From Paracidovorax wautersii (GTDB taxonomy: Bacteria > Pseudomonadota > Gammaproteobacteria > Burkholderiales > Burkholderiaceae_C), in assembly GCF_900113035.1 (NCBI RefSeq), contig NZ_FONX01000013.1:98978-162977 (forward strand): a stretch of DNA of 64,000 nucleotides, read 5' to 3'. Under the pieces are notes generated by a model, which was given only the letters and a program-made list of their open reading frames with translations, made no database searches and was not told where the DNA came from. Position numbers and translations under genes: made by a program. Within the stretch, counting starts at the first letter, position 1; each line of letters starts with the position of its first letter. Shown piece after piece: positions 19,934 to 28,938 of this stretch.

Positions 19934-21403
19934 ATGAAGAACTGCCTGCTCGCCATCGATCAAGGCACCAGCGCGACCAAATGCGTGCTGGTCGATGACC
20001 ATGGCCACATCGTCGCCAAGTCGGCCGTGCCGCTGGGTGAACGCTATCCGCAGCCGGGCTGGGTCGAGCAGGACGCCGAGGAGATCTGGACCAGCGTGCA
20101 GACCGCCGTGCGCGACTGCCTGGCCCGGAATGACGGCGTGCGCGTGATCGGCGTCGGGCTCAGTACGCAGCGGGAATCCGCCGTGATCTGGGACCGCCGT
20201 ACCGGCCAGGCCCTGACGCCCGTGCTGAGCTGGCAGGACCGCCGCACGGTGGCCCTGAGCGACCGCATCGGCCACGGTGCGGGAGTGGAGGCCTACGTGC
20301 GCGAGCGCTCCGGCCTGCCGCTCGATCCGATGTTCTCGGCGCTGAAGATCTGCTGGCTGCTCGACGGCATCGACCCTGACCGCCGGCGCAGCCGCGCGGG
20401 CCAGCTGGTCGCCGGCACGATCGACGCCTATCTGCTGCATCGCCTCGGCGCCGAGGCGGCGATCGAAGTCGGCAACGCCTCTCGCACGCAGTTGCTCGAC
20501 GTGCACACGTTCCAGTGGGACGACGGCCTGCTCGAACTCTTCAACATCCCGCGCGCCGCGCTCCCCCGCATCGCCGCCTCGGTCGGCCGGCTTGCAGATG
20601 CCGGGCGGCTGCACCCGTCGCTGGCTGCCGTGCCGGTGGCCGGCGTGATGGCCGACTCGCATGCAGCTCTGTTCGCGCACGGGGCCTTCCAGCCCGGCGA
20701 GGTCAAAGCCACCATGGGCACGGGCTCTTCCGTCATGGGGCTGGCGCCGCGCAACGCGCCGATGCACCAGGGCCTGTGCCTGACCGTGGCCTGGGATGCG
20801 GGACAAGGCCCCGCGCAGGCGCTTGAGGGCAACATCCGCTCCGCGGGTGCCACCCTGCGCTGGATCGGCGAGCTCTTCGGCATCGGCAGCGACGAGGCCG
20901 CGCAGATCGCTGCGCACACCTCCAGCGACGGCATCATGCTGGTACCGGGCTTCTCCGGACTCGGCGCGCCCTGGTGGGACGCGCACGCCGTCGGCCTGCT
21001 GGCCGGACTCACGCTCAAGACCACGCGCAACGAGCTCTTCGCCGCAGCGCTGGAGTCGATCGCCCATCAGGTGGCCGACGTGCTCGCCGCGATGGATGCC
21101 AGCGGCGTGCGGGTCTCGCGCCTGCTGGTCGATGGCGGCCCGTCCCGCAACGCCCACCTGCGCCAGCTGCTGTCGGGCTTCATCGGCCGGCCGGTGGTGC
21201 ATTGCACCGACCCCGAACTGTCGGCCCTGGGCGTGGCGCACCTAGCAGGGCTGGGCACCGGCCTCTGGTCGTGGGACGACCTGCACAGCCTGCCCCGAGC
21301 CCAGCAGGCGAGCGACGTCCCCCCCGCCTCCGAAGACGTCGCCAGCCAGCGCCGGCGGTGGCTGCATGCCGTGGAACGCGCGCGGCTGCGCGACCCACGC
21401 TGA
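19934..21403 (+). CDS. FGGY-family carbohydrate kinase
   Basis: A 489-aa ATP-dependent sugar kinase. N-terminal phosphate-1 motif LLAIDQGTSATKCVLVD, GVGLSTQRESAVIWDRRTG, LSWQDRR, and the C-terminal nucleotide motifs KATMGTGSSVMG and PGFSGLGAPWWD. It is closest in flavour to glycerol kinase, but glycerol is unlikely: the neighbours are a split transketolase and a ribose-type importer, so a ketose (xylulose-, ribulose-, erythrulose- or apulose-like) is a better guess. It starts 13 bp after the transketolase C-subunit stop, in the same operon. Confidence 0.88.
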   Translation: MKNCLLAIDQGTSATKCVLVDDHGHIVAKSAVPLGERYPQPGWVEQDAEEIWTSVQTAVRDCLARNDGVRVIGVGLSTQRESAVIWDRRTGQALTPVLSWQDRRTVALSDRIGHGAGVEAYVRERSGLPLDPMFSALKICWLLDGIDPDRRRSRAGQLVAGTIDAYLLHRLGAEAAIEVGNASRTQLLDVHTFQWDDGLLELFNIPRAALPRIAASVGRLADAGRLHPSLAAVPVAGVMADSHAALFAHGAFQPGEVKATMGTGSSVMGLAPRNAPMHQGLCLTVAWDAGQGPAQALEGNIRSAGATLRWIGELFGIGSDEAAQIAAHTSSDGIMLVPGFSGLGAPWWDAHAVGLLAGLTLKTTRNELFAAALESIAHQVADVLAAMDASGVRVSRLLVDGGPSRNAHLRQLLSGFIGRPVVHCTDPELSALGVAHLAGLGTGLWSWDDLHSLPRAQQASDVPPASEDVASQRRRWLHAVERARLRDPR

Positions 21404-21432
21404 CGCAATCTATTCGCATACAGGAGTCACTC

Positions 21433-22416
21433 GTGGCTATTACCTCCCCTTCTCCGGCCAAGGCCGCATCGCCGGCCACTGCGTGGACGGACCGGCTGAT
21501 GGCGCATGTCCCCGCGCTCAGCCTGATCGTGCTGTGCATCGTGTTCTCGCTGAGCTCCGATGTGTTCCTGAGCACGCGCAACCTGCTCAATGTGATCGAC
21601 CAGCTGACCGTGCTGGGCATCCTGGCCCTGGGCATGACGGCCGTCATCGTGATCGGCGGCATCGATCTGTCGGTAGGCTCGGTGCTCGCCGTGTCCATGA
21701 TGGTGATGGGCTGGGCCTGCAACGTGCAGGGCGTGCCGATGCCGCTGGCCATCGTGGCCGCACTGGTGGTGGGCGCGCTGTGCGGCACGTTCTCGGGCCT
21801 GCTGATCACGCGCAGCAACCTGCCTCCCTTCATCGCCACGCTGGCGACCATGTCGATCGCCCGGGGCCTGGCCAATCTGATCACCGACGGCAGCCAGATC
21901 GTGGGCTATCCGGAATGGTTCTCCGGGCTCTCCATCACGCGCTACTTCGGCTTTCTGTCCGCCACCGTGGCCCTCTTCCTGGTGCTGTTCGTCATCGGCC
22001 AGATCTACATGAAGTACCGCGCAGGCGGCCGCGCGCTCTACGCCATCGGCGGCAACCCCGAGGTGGCCCGGCTCGCCGGCCTGCCGGTCAAGCGGATCAC
22101 CCTGGGGGTCTATGCGATGTGCGGGCTGCTGGCGGGACTCGCGGGTGTGGTCATGTCCACCCGCCTGGATTCGTCACAGCCCAGCGGCGGCCTCGGCTAC
22201 GAACTCGACACCATCGCCGCGGTGGTGATCGGCGGCGCCAGCCTGGCCGGCGGCGCCGGAAGCATCTTCGGCACCCTCATGGGCGTGCTGACGATCGGTG
22301 TGCTGCGCAACGGCCTGAACCTCGTGGGCACCTCGCCGTTCGTCCAGCAGATCGTGATCGGCGTCGTCATCGTGCTGGCCGTGATGGTCGATGCCAACAA
22401 GCGCAAGCTCCGATAA
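21433..22416 (+). CDS. Sugar ABC transporter permease (RbsC-like)
   Basis: A 327-aa inner-membrane permease of the BPD_transp_2 (ribose/xylose/AI-2) family. About nine or ten hydrophobic helices; the family stretch GITALGMTAVIVIGGIDLSVGS appears here as GILALGMTAVIVIGGIDLSVG, followed by RAGGRALYAIGGNPEVARLAG and the C-terminal GGASLAGGAGSIFGTLMG. GTG 21433 is chosen as start because CAGGAG lies 7 nt upstream and the product then begins at a normal N-terminus. Order in the operon is permease, binding protein, ATPase. Confidence 0.92.
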   Translation: MAITSPSPAKAASPATAWTDRLMAHVPALSLIVLCIVFSLSSDVFLSTRNLLNVIDQLTVLGILALGMTAVIVIGGIDLSVGSVLAVSMMVMGWACNVQGVPMPLAIVAALVVGALCGTFSGLLITRSNLPPFIATLATMSIARGLANLITDGSQIVGYPEWFSGLSITRYFGFLSATVALFLVLFVIGQIYMKYRAGGRALYAIGGNPEVARLAGLPVKRITLGVYAMCGLLAGLAGVVMSTRLDSSQPSGGLGYELDTIAAVVIGGASLAGGAGSIFGTLMGVLTIGVLRNGLNLVGTSPFVQQIVIGVVIVLAVMVDANKRKLR

Positions 22417-22453
22417 GAACCAACAAACCCAACCATCCAACCAGGAGACAGAC

Positions 22454-23392
22454 ATGTTCAAAATCCGCCGCCTCGCCCTCGCCGCCGCCGCCGGCCTGGC
22501 CCTCTGCAGCGCTGCCGCTCAGGCGCAGGCCCCGGGCCAGGGCAAGACCATCGGCCTGGCCGTGGCCAACCTGCAGGCCGACTTCTTCAACATGATCAAG
22601 CAGGGCGTCGAAGCCCACGGCAAGGAACAGGGCTACAAGGTGGTCACCGTGGACGCCAAGGGCGACGCGACCACCCAGGTCAACCAGATCCAGGACCTGA
22701 TCGCGCAGAAGATCGACGCGCTGATCTACATCCCCGCCGGCGCAACGGCAGCGGCCGTTCCGGTGCGGGCCGCGCGAGCCGCCAATATTCCGGTCGTCAA
22801 CGTGGACCGCAACGTGCCGACCAACCCGGGCGATGCCTTCATCTACGGCCAGTCGGTGGCGGCGACCACCGAGCTCGGCAAGTGGATCTGCGAACAGACC
22901 AAGGGCCAGGGCAAGGCGGTAATGATCCACGGCCAACGCGGCACCACGCCCGAAGTCGATCGCACCAAGGGCTTCACCGACGGCCTCGCCACCTGCGGCA
23001 TGAAGATCTCCCAGCATCAGTGGACCGAGCGCTGGTCGGCCGACGAAGGCAACCGCATCGCCCAGGACATGCTCCAGCGCGATCCGTCGATCAACGTCGT
23101 CATCGGCCAGGCCGATGGCATCGCCATGGGCGCCGCGCAGGCGGTCAAGCTCGCCAAGCTGCCGCAGCGCGTGTGGGTGGTCGGCTTCGACGGCGATCCA
23201 GGCGCCCTGGTCGCGGTCAAGAACGGCACGCTGGACGCCACCGCCACCCAGCAGACCTGGACCATGGGCAAGATGGCCGTCGATGCCGTGACCAGCATCC
23301 TGGCGGGCAAGCCGGTGGTCAAGGACCAGCCGACGGACGCGAAGCTGACGCTGAAGTCCAACGTGGACCAGTTCATCAAACAGCACCCCTGA
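22454..23392 (+). CDS. Periplasmic sugar-binding protein (RbsB-like)
   Basis: A 312-aa solute receptor of the Peripla_BP_4 group. Signal peptide KIRRLALAAAAGLALCSAAAQAQA, mature part starting near residue 27 (GKTIGLAVANLQADFFNMIKQGVEAHG). Typical features: QIQDLIAQKIDALIYIP, IPVVNVDRNVP, and GFDGDPGALVAVKNGTLDATATQQ. Start ATG 22454 has AGGAG 7 nt upstream; the in-frame ATG at 22391 lies inside the permease gene and is rejected. A strong hairpin follows its stop and may stabilise its mRNA, as is usual for binding proteins needed in excess. Confidence 0.93.
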   Translation: MFKIRRLALAAAAGLALCSAAAQAQAPGQGKTIGLAVANLQADFFNMIKQGVEAHGKEQGYKVVTVDAKGDATTQVNQIQDLIAQKIDALIYIPAGATAAAVPVRAARAANIPVVNVDRNVPTNPGDAFIYGQSVAATTELGKWICEQTKGQGKAVMIHGQRGTTPEVDRTKGFTDGLATCGMKISQHQWTERWSADEGNRIAQDMLQRDPSINVVIGQADGIAMGAAQAVKLAKLPQRVWVVGFDGDPGALVAVKNGTLDATATQQTWTMGKMAVDAVTSILAGKPVVKDQPTDAKLTLKSNVDQFIKQHP

Positions 23393-23399
23393 TCCACGG

Positions 23400-23440
23400 C
23401 ACGCCGGGTGCCGGCCCTCTTGGGGGCGGCACCCGGCGTG
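23400..23440 (+). other. Intercistronic stem-loop after binding-protein gene
   Basis: CACGCCGGGTGCCG (23400-23413) and CGGCACCCGGCGTG (23427-23440) form a perfect 14-bp stem around a small loop that can extend the pairing (GCCC with GGGG). It starts 7 bp after the stop of the binding-protein gene, with no U-run. It probably blocks 3' decay or reduces read-through into the ATPase gene. Confidence 0.7.
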
Positions 23441-23486
23441 GCCTGCCGCCCCCGGGCGTCATCCGACCTTTCTTTTCAGCCCGAAC

Positions 23487-24998
23487 ATGCAATCCACAGA
23501 CATTCATGCGGACCACGGCGGACTGTGCGTGCGCCGCATCGCCAAGACCTACGGCATGGTCACCGTGCTCAAAGGCGTGGACCTGGACGTGCGCCCCGGC
23601 GAATGCGTGGCGCTGCTCGGCGAGAACGGCGCCGGCAAATCGACCCTGTCCGCGCTGATCGCGGGGCTGCTGCGCCCCGACCCGGGTGGCCGCATGACCT
23701 GGCAGGGCAAGCCCTATGCTCCGCAATCGCCTGCCGATGCGTTGCGTGCCGGCATCGGCCTGATCCATCAGGAAATGCGCCTGCTGCCCGAACTGACCAT
23801 CGCCGAGAACATCTTCGTCGGCCGCCTGCTCATGAAGAACGGCCGCATCGACATGGACACCATGGTGCAGCGCGCCCAGGCGCAGCTGCAGCGGCTGGGG
23901 CTGGACGTCCCCGCCACCCGCAAGGTGGGCACGCTGCGGGTGGCGGCGCAGCAGCAGGTGGAGATCGCCAAGGCGCTGACGCTCGAAGCCCGGCTGCTGA
24001 TCCTCGACGAGCCGACTGCGGCGCTGGGCGACGAGGAGACCGACCGGCTCTTCGAGCAGGTGCACCGCCTCAAGCGCGAGGGCGTCTCCTTCATCTACGT
24101 GAGCCACCGCCTCGCGGAAATCGCTCGGATCTGCGACCGGGTCGTGGTGCTGCGCGACGGCGAGCACGTGGCCTCGCACGCGACCGCGCAGGTCCCGCCC
24201 GCGATGCTGGTGCGCGACATGGTGGGCCGCAGCGTGGACCGCCTGTTCCCCGAGATTCCGGTTCCGCCCGAGACCGCGCCGGTGGCGCTGGCGGTCGAGT
24301 CCCTGAGCGCACCGGACGGCAGCTTCAGCGACCTGAGCTTTGCCGTGCGCGCGGGCGAGGTGCTCGGCTTCGCCGGCATCGCTGGCGCAGGCCGGACGGA
24401 GGCGATGCGCGCCATCGCCGGCGTCGATCCGATCGCCAGCGGCACGCTGCGCGTCTTCGGAGAAGCAGTCCGGCCCGAGGCGCCCAAGGACATGATCCGG
24501 CAGGGCGTGGTCATGGTGCCGGACGATCGCAAGGCCCTGGGCGTCGTGCTGGACCATTCGATCTGGGAAAACCTCGCCTACAGCAATTTCGACAACGTGG
24601 CGCCCTCCGGCTGGCTCTGGCCCAAGGCGGGCATGGCCTATGCCCAGGCCCTGATCGAGCGCCTGCACATCAAGGGCGGTCCGCAGCAGAGAGCGGGTGC
24701 ACTGTCCGGCGGCAACCAGCAGAAGGTGGTGATCGCCAAATGGGTGGCGCGCGGGCCGCGCGTCATCATCCTCGACGAGCCGACACGCGGCGTGGACGTC
24801 GGCGCCCGGGCGCAGATCTACGAGGTCATCGCCCAACTGGCACGCGAGGGCATGGCCGTCATCGTCGTCAGCTCGGACCTGGACGAAGTCCTGGGGCTGG
24901 CGCACCGCGTCGTGGTGCTGGCGCGGGGCAAGGTGCAGGGCGTGCTGCCACGCTCCGAGGCCAGCAGCCAGCGGGTGATGGAGCTCGCCGTGGCCTGA
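23487..24998 (+). CDS. Sugar ABC transporter ATP-binding protein (RbsA-like, duplicated)
   Basis: A 503-aa protein with two ABC domains in tandem, as in RbsA, XylG and MglA. First domain: Walker A GENGAGKST, signature LRVAAQQQVEIAKAL, Walker B LLILDEPTAALGDEE. Second domain: degenerate Walker A GIAGAGRTEA, signature LSGGNQQKVVIAKWVA, Walker B VIILDEPTRGVDVGA. The loss of a normal Walker A in the second half is common in this family. ATG 23487 follows a 94-bp gap with the stem-loop. With the permease and binding protein it completes the importer. Confidence 0.94.
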   Translation: MQSTDIHADHGGLCVRRIAKTYGMVTVLKGVDLDVRPGECVALLGENGAGKSTLSALIAGLLRPDPGGRMTWQGKPYAPQSPADALRAGIGLIHQEMRLLPELTIAENIFVGRLLMKNGRIDMDTMVQRAQAQLQRLGLDVPATRKVGTLRVAAQQQVEIAKALTLEARLLILDEPTAALGDEETDRLFEQVHRLKREGVSFIYVSHRLAEIARICDRVVVLRDGEHVASHATAQVPPAMLVRDMVGRSVDRLFPEIPVPPETAPVALAVESLSAPDGSFSDLSFAVRAGEVLGFAGIAGAGRTEAMRAIAGVDPIASGTLRVFGEAVRPEAPKDMIRQGVVMVPDDRKALGVVLDHSIWENLAYSNFDNVAPSGWLWPKAGMAYAQALIERLHIKGGPQQRAGALSGGNQQKVVIAKWVARGPRVIILDEPTRGVDVGARAQIYEVIAQLAREGMAVIVVSSDLDEVLGLAHRVVVLARGKVQGVLPRSEASSQRVMELAVA

Positions 24999-25107
24999 GT
25001 CGCCTCGCGCGACCAGGCCAGGCGGCCAGGCGGCGGGAAGGCATCGCATGGCAGCGCCATCGTTTTCACAGCTTTCACAACCCACATACACAACAGGAGT
25101 CCGAAGA

Positions 25108-25875
25108 ATGGATCTTTTCGATTTGAGCGGCGAAGTAGCGCTGGTGACCGGCGCCGGCAGCGGCATCGGCCAGCGCCTGGCCATTGGGCTGGCACAGGCC
25201 GGGGCAGATATCGCCTGCTTCGACCTGCCGCAGCAGGAAGCCGGCATGGAAGAAACCGTTGCGAAGATCCGCGCCCTGGGCCGCCGCGCGATCACCCAGG
25301 CGGGCGACGTTACCCAGGCGGACGACCTGCACCGCGCCGTCGCACGCACCGAGCAGGAAGTGGGCGCGCTCACCATCGGCGTGAATGCCGCCGGCATCGC
25401 CAACGCCGCACCGGCCGAGGACATGGAGTTCGCGCAGTGGCGCAAGGTGCATGCGGTCAACGTCGATGGCGTCTTCCTGAGCTGCCAGGCCCAGGCCCGG
25501 GTCATGCTGCCGCGCCGCAAGGGCGCGATCATCAACATCGCGTCGATGTCCGGCAGCATCGTCAACCGCGGACTGCTGCAGGCGCACTACAACAGCTCGA
25601 AAGCGGCGGTCATGCACCTGTCCAAGAGCCTCGCCATGGAATGGTCGGACCGCGGCATCCGTGTGAACAGCATCAGCCCCGGCTACACCGCCACGCCGAT
25701 GAACCTGCGCCCGGAAGTGGCCGAGCAGGTCAAGATCTTCGAGCGCGACACGCCCCTGGGCCGCATGGCGACCGTCGATGAGCTGGTGGGCCCGGCCGTC
25801 TTCCTGTCGAGCCGCGCCGCCTCGTTCTGCACCGGCGTCGATCTGATCGTCGACGGTGGATTCGTCTGCTGGTGA
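25108..25875 (+). CDS. SDR-family polyol/sugar dehydrogenase
   Basis: A 255-aa classical short-chain dehydrogenase: cofactor site TGAGSGIGQRLA, NAAG motif VNAAGIANAAP, catalytic Ser in ASMSGSIV, and Tyr-Lys in HYNSSKAAVMHL. An Asp at the end of beta-2 (CFDLPQQ) points to NAD(H) over NADP(H). The C-terminus CTGVDLIVDGGFVCW resembles polyol 2-dehydrogenases and ketose reductases (for example threitol- or arabinitol-type), which fits a role in feeding the kinase. ATG 25108 has AGGAG 9 nt upstream. The exact substrate is unknown. Confidence 0.85.
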   Translation: MDLFDLSGEVALVTGAGSGIGQRLAIGLAQAGADIACFDLPQQEAGMEETVAKIRALGRRAITQAGDVTQADDLHRAVARTEQEVGALTIGVNAAGIANAAPAEDMEFAQWRKVHAVNVDGVFLSCQAQARVMLPRRKGAIINIASMSGSIVNRGLLQAHYNSSKAAVMHLSKSLAMEWSDRGIRVNSISPGYTATPMNLRPEVAEQVKIFERDTPLGRMATVDELVGPAVFLSSRAASFCTGVDLIVDGGFVCW

Positions 25876-25954
25876 AGGCAGCAGCGCTTCCGTGAGGAGG
25901 GCCGCGGCGGCAGCACGCTCCGCCTGGCGAGAGGCTGCCAGGGCGCCTGCGATA

Positions 25955-26944
25955 ATGAAATCCATGGTCACCGCCCGCTCCGCTTCGCCCGGCCTCCTGC
26001 GGCTGACAACGCGCATCGCGCGGATGTATCACGAGCGCGGCATCGGCCAGGCCAGCATCGCCGAGCAACTCGGGCTTTCGCAGGCCCGGGTATCCCGCCT
26101 GCTCAAGCAGGCCGAGCAGCTCGGCATCGTCAAGATCACGGTCCATGTACCCGAAGGCATCCATGCGGATGACGAGCTCCGCCTAGAAGACCGCTACGGC
26201 CTGGACGAGGTGGTTCTCGTCGGCGTCGAGGAATCCGCACAGCAGAACGACGACGCCATGGCGCGCGCCCTGGGCTCCACCGTAGCCAGCTACCTGGAGC
26301 TGACCCTGCCGGCCATGGAGTCGGTGGGCGTTTCTTCCTGGAGCTCCACGCTGCTGGCCGCCGTCAATGCGATGCGGCCGACGGGCCCGGGCGCCACGCG
26401 GCACATCGTGCAGGCGCTGGGGGGCGTGGGCGTTCCGGTCGCCCAGCGCTTCGCGACCCGGCTCACGGAACATCTGGCCGAGCTCACGCGCGCGGACCCG
26501 GTCTTCATGCTGGCGCCGGGCGTGGTGCAGAGCCTCGAAGCCAAGCAAGCGCTGCTGGCCGACCCGACCTGCCGCCAGGCGATCGAGCATTTCGACCATC
26601 TGTCCGCCGTGCTGATGGGCATCGGCGCCATCCCGCCGTCGCGCATGCTGCGCGAGAGCGGCAACGTGTTCAGCGAGCAGGATCTCCACGACCTCAAGCA
26701 GGCCGGTGCGGTCGGCGACGTCTGCATGCGCTTCTTCGATGCAGACGGCAAGCCGATCCGGACCTCGTTCGACGAACGGGTCATCGGCATTTCCGCGGCG
26801 CAGATTCTGCAGACGCGGCGCCGCATCGGCGTGGCGGGCGGCCCGAGGAAGTTCGAGGCGATCCGGGCGGCCGTGCGCGGCGGTTGGATCAGCACGCTCA
26901 TCACGGACCACGACACGGGGCAACGGCTGCTGGCGCAGCCCTGA
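25955..26944 (+). CDS. SorC/DeoR-family sugar-responsive regulator
   Basis: A 329-aa SorC-family regulator: N-terminal HTH (GIGQASIAEQLGLSQARVSRLLKQAEQLGIVKITV) and a large C-terminal sugar-binding domain (from about residue 60, with VGVSSWSSTLLAAVNAM and VLMGIGAIPPSRMLRESGNVFS). Such proteins usually bind a phosphorylated pathway intermediate. It is the last gene of the operon and the likely controller of the promoter at 18 kb. ATG 25955 is the probable start; the frame is open further upstream and into the SDR gene, but that part has no family similarity. Confidence 0.9.
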   Translation: MKSMVTARSASPGLLRLTTRIARMYHERGIGQASIAEQLGLSQARVSRLLKQAEQLGIVKITVHVPEGIHADDELRLEDRYGLDEVVLVGVEESAQQNDDAMARALGSTVASYLELTLPAMESVGVSSWSSTLLAAVNAMRPTGPGATRHIVQALGGVGVPVAQRFATRLTEHLAELTRADPVFMLAPGVVQSLEAKQALLADPTCRQAIEHFDHLSAVLMGIGAIPPSRMLRESGNVFSEQDLHDLKQAGAVGDVCMRFFDADGKPIRTSFDERVIGISAAQILQTRRRIGVAGGPRKFEAIRAAVRGGWISTLITDHDTGQRLLAQP

Positions 26945-27007
26945 GCCGTCCAAGGCCGCTGCCGGCATGCGTAAGGGCAGGCGGACAGTAGCGGATCCGA
27001 GGGCCGA

Positions 27008-27907
27008 TCAGCGCTGCACGCCCCAGCGCCGCACCGTCAGCCGTTCCAGCGTGTGAAAGCCCAGGCTTTCCACCAGCAGGCCGATCAGGATGACCAGCAC
27101 CAGGCCGGCGAAGACCTTGTCGGTATAGAGCTCATTGCGGTTCTGGAAGATGTACCAGCCCAGCCCGCCCTGGCCCGAGGAGGCGCCGAAGACCAGTTCG
27201 GCCGCGATCAGCGTGCGCCAGGCGAAGGCCCAGCCGATCTTCAGGCCCGAGAGGATGGCGGGCAGCGCGGCCGGCACCAGGATCTGCAGCACGTAGCGGA
27301 TGCCCGTGAGGCCGTAGTTGCGCCCGGCCATGCGCAGCGTCTCGGGCACGGCCTGGAAGCCTGCGTAGGTGTTGAGCGCCAGCGGCCACAGCACCGAATG
27401 CACCAGCACGAACACCAGGCTGCCCTGCCCCAGGCCGAACCACAGCAGCGCCAGCGGCAGCAGCGCGATGGCCGGCAGCGGATTGAACATGGAGGTGAGC
27501 GTGGAGAGCAGGTCGCGCCCGAACTGCGTGGACACGGCCAGCGTGGTCAGCACGAAGGCGCCCGCGATGCCGGCGAAGTAGCCCTTGAGCAGCACCGACA
27601 GCGAGATGGCGGTCTTGGCGACCAGCTCGCCGCTGGCCAGGCCCTCCCACAGCGCCCGCGCGGTCTGCAGGAAGGTGGGCAGCAGCAGGTCGTTGTTCTG
27701 CCAGCGCGCGGCCACCTCCCAGAGCACGGCCAGCACCGCCAGGATGACCAGGCGCCGCACCCCGCCCTGCTGCCAGATGCGGGCGGCCAGTGGCAGCGGC
27801 TGCACCGGGGCGATGCCGGTGAGCGGGGGCAGCACATGTTCGGCCTCGGGCCGCACGGGCGGAACGCGGGGGATGGCTGCGGCGGAGGAAGACAGGGCCT
27901 GGTTCAT
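27008..27907 (-). CDS. ABC transporter permease (NitT/TauT/SsuC-like)
   Basis: A 299-aa permease with about six membrane spans of the SsuC/TauC type. Hydrophobic core from LVILAVLAVLWEVAARW onward; the EAA-loop region reads AGRNYGLTGIRYVLQILVPAALPAILSGLKIGWAFAWRTLIAAEL, the standard contact to the ATPase. It is the last gene of a minus-strand operon (dioxygenase, binding protein, ATPase, permease). Its ATG at 27907 overlaps the ATPase stop as ATGA, so it is translationally coupled. The gap to the convergent SorC gene (63 bp) holds nothing clear. Confidence 0.92.
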   Translation of the reverse strand: MNQALSSSAAAIPRVPPVRPEAEHVLPPLTGIAPVQPLPLAARIWQQGGVRRLVILAVLAVLWEVAARWQNNDLLLPTFLQTARALWEGLASGELVAKTAISLSVLLKGYFAGIAGAFVLTTLAVSTQFGRDLLSTLTSMFNPLPAIALLPLALLWFGLGQGSLVFVLVHSVLWPLALNTYAGFQAVPETLRMAGRNYGLTGIRYVLQILVPAALPAILSGLKIGWAFAWRTLIAAELVFGASSGQGGLGWYIFQNRNELYTDKVFAGLVLVILIGLLVESLGFHTLERLTVRRWGVQR

Positions 27908-28938
27908 ACGGAGATCCGGAAAGGCAGGTGGCCCGGCCCGTCGGCGGGGCGTTGCGACAGCTGCGCGGCATCGGCCGCGACCGACCCCGGCGCGGCGGCG
28001 GGCTCGTCGAAGAGCAGCTGGTGGATGCGCCGGGCCGTGGCCTGGAAGTCGCGCCCGCCCAGGCTGTGCAGGCCGAACTGGTGGCTGTTGATCTCGGCGC
28101 GCAGGCGGCCCGGATGCGGCGACAGGATGGCGATGCGGTTGCCCACCACCAGCGCTTCTTCGATGGAGTGGGTGACGAAGATCAGCGTGAAGCGGAACTC
28201 CTCCCACAGCGCGATCAGCTCCTCCTGCATGCGCCGGCGCGTGAGCGCGTCGAGCGCGGCGAAGGGCTCGTCCATCAGCAGCACGCGCGGCTGCATGGCG
28301 AGCGCCCGGGCGATGGCCACGCGCTGCTTCATGCCGCCCGAAAGCTGGTGCGGATGCACGTCGGCAAACCGGGTCAGCCCCACCTTGTCCAGATAGAGCG
28401 CGGCGCGCTCGGCGGCCTCGGCGCGGCCCACGCGGCGCGCGGCCAGCAGCGGGAACATCACGTTCTCGCGCACGGTCTTCCAGGGCGGCAGCTGGTCGAA
28501 TTCCTGGAACACCACCACGCGGTCGGGGCCAGGCCGGGTGACGGCCTGGCCGCCCAGCAGGATGCGCCCTTCGCTCGGCGGGATGAATCCGGCGATCGAC
28601 TTGAGCAGCGTGGACTTGCCGCAGCCCGAAGCGCCCAGCAGCACGAAGCGGTCGGCCGCATGCACCTCGAAGCCCACGCGGTGCGTGGCGCGCACCACGC
28701 GCTCGTGCGTGCGGTAGTCTATGCTCACGCCCTCCACCTGCAGCAAGGGCTGGCCCACGGCGGGCGCGGTGCCGTCACCGTTCGCGGCCTGCCGCCCGGC
28801 GGCGACCGGGGCGGGCTCGCCGGACCAGAGGGCCGGGCCGCCCAGTTCTTCTTCCACGCGCTCCAGCAGGGCGCGATGCCACGGGCGCTGCCGCTGGGCG
28901 GGCACCTCGGACAGGGTGTGAACGTCAGCTGCCTGCAT
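27904..28938 (-). CDS. ABC transporter ATP-binding protein (SsuB/TauB-like)
   Basis: A 344-aa ATPase. After an unusual N-terminal extension of about 70 residues (VEEELGGPALWSGEPAPVA...), the ABC domain shows Walker A LLGASGCGKST, Q-loop VFQEFDQLPPWKTV, signature LSGGMKQRVAIARAL, Walker B VLLMDEPFAALDALTR and the switch His in FVTHSIEEA. Start: ATG 28938 has GGAGG 9 nt upstream; ATG 28944 is only 3 nt from it, so 28938 is preferred. The start lies inside the 3' end of the binding-protein gene, so the two are coupled. Confidence 0.92.
   Translation of the reverse strand: MQAADVHTLSEVPAQRQRPWHRALLERVEEELGGPALWSGEPAPVAAGRQAANGDGTAPAVGQPLLQVEGVSIDYRTHERVVRATHRVGFEVHAADRFVLLGASGCGKSTLLKSIAGFIPPSEGRILLGGQAVTRPGPDRVVVFQEFDQLPPWKTVRENVMFPLLAARRVGRAEAAERAALYLDKVGLTRFADVHPHQLSGGMKQRVAIARALAMQPRVLLMDEPFAALDALTRRRMQEELIALWEEFRFTLIFVTHSIEEALVVGNRIAILSPHPGRLRAEINSHQFGLHSLGGRDFQATARRIHQLLFDEPAAAPGSVAADAAQLSQRPADGPGHLPFRISV

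Noticed and set aside
25856-25954. Longer N-terminus for the SorC-family regulator overlapping the SDR gene
   Set aside because: The extra residues are Ala/Arg/Ser-rich, not part of the family, and the ATG at 25955 places the HTH at the normal distance.
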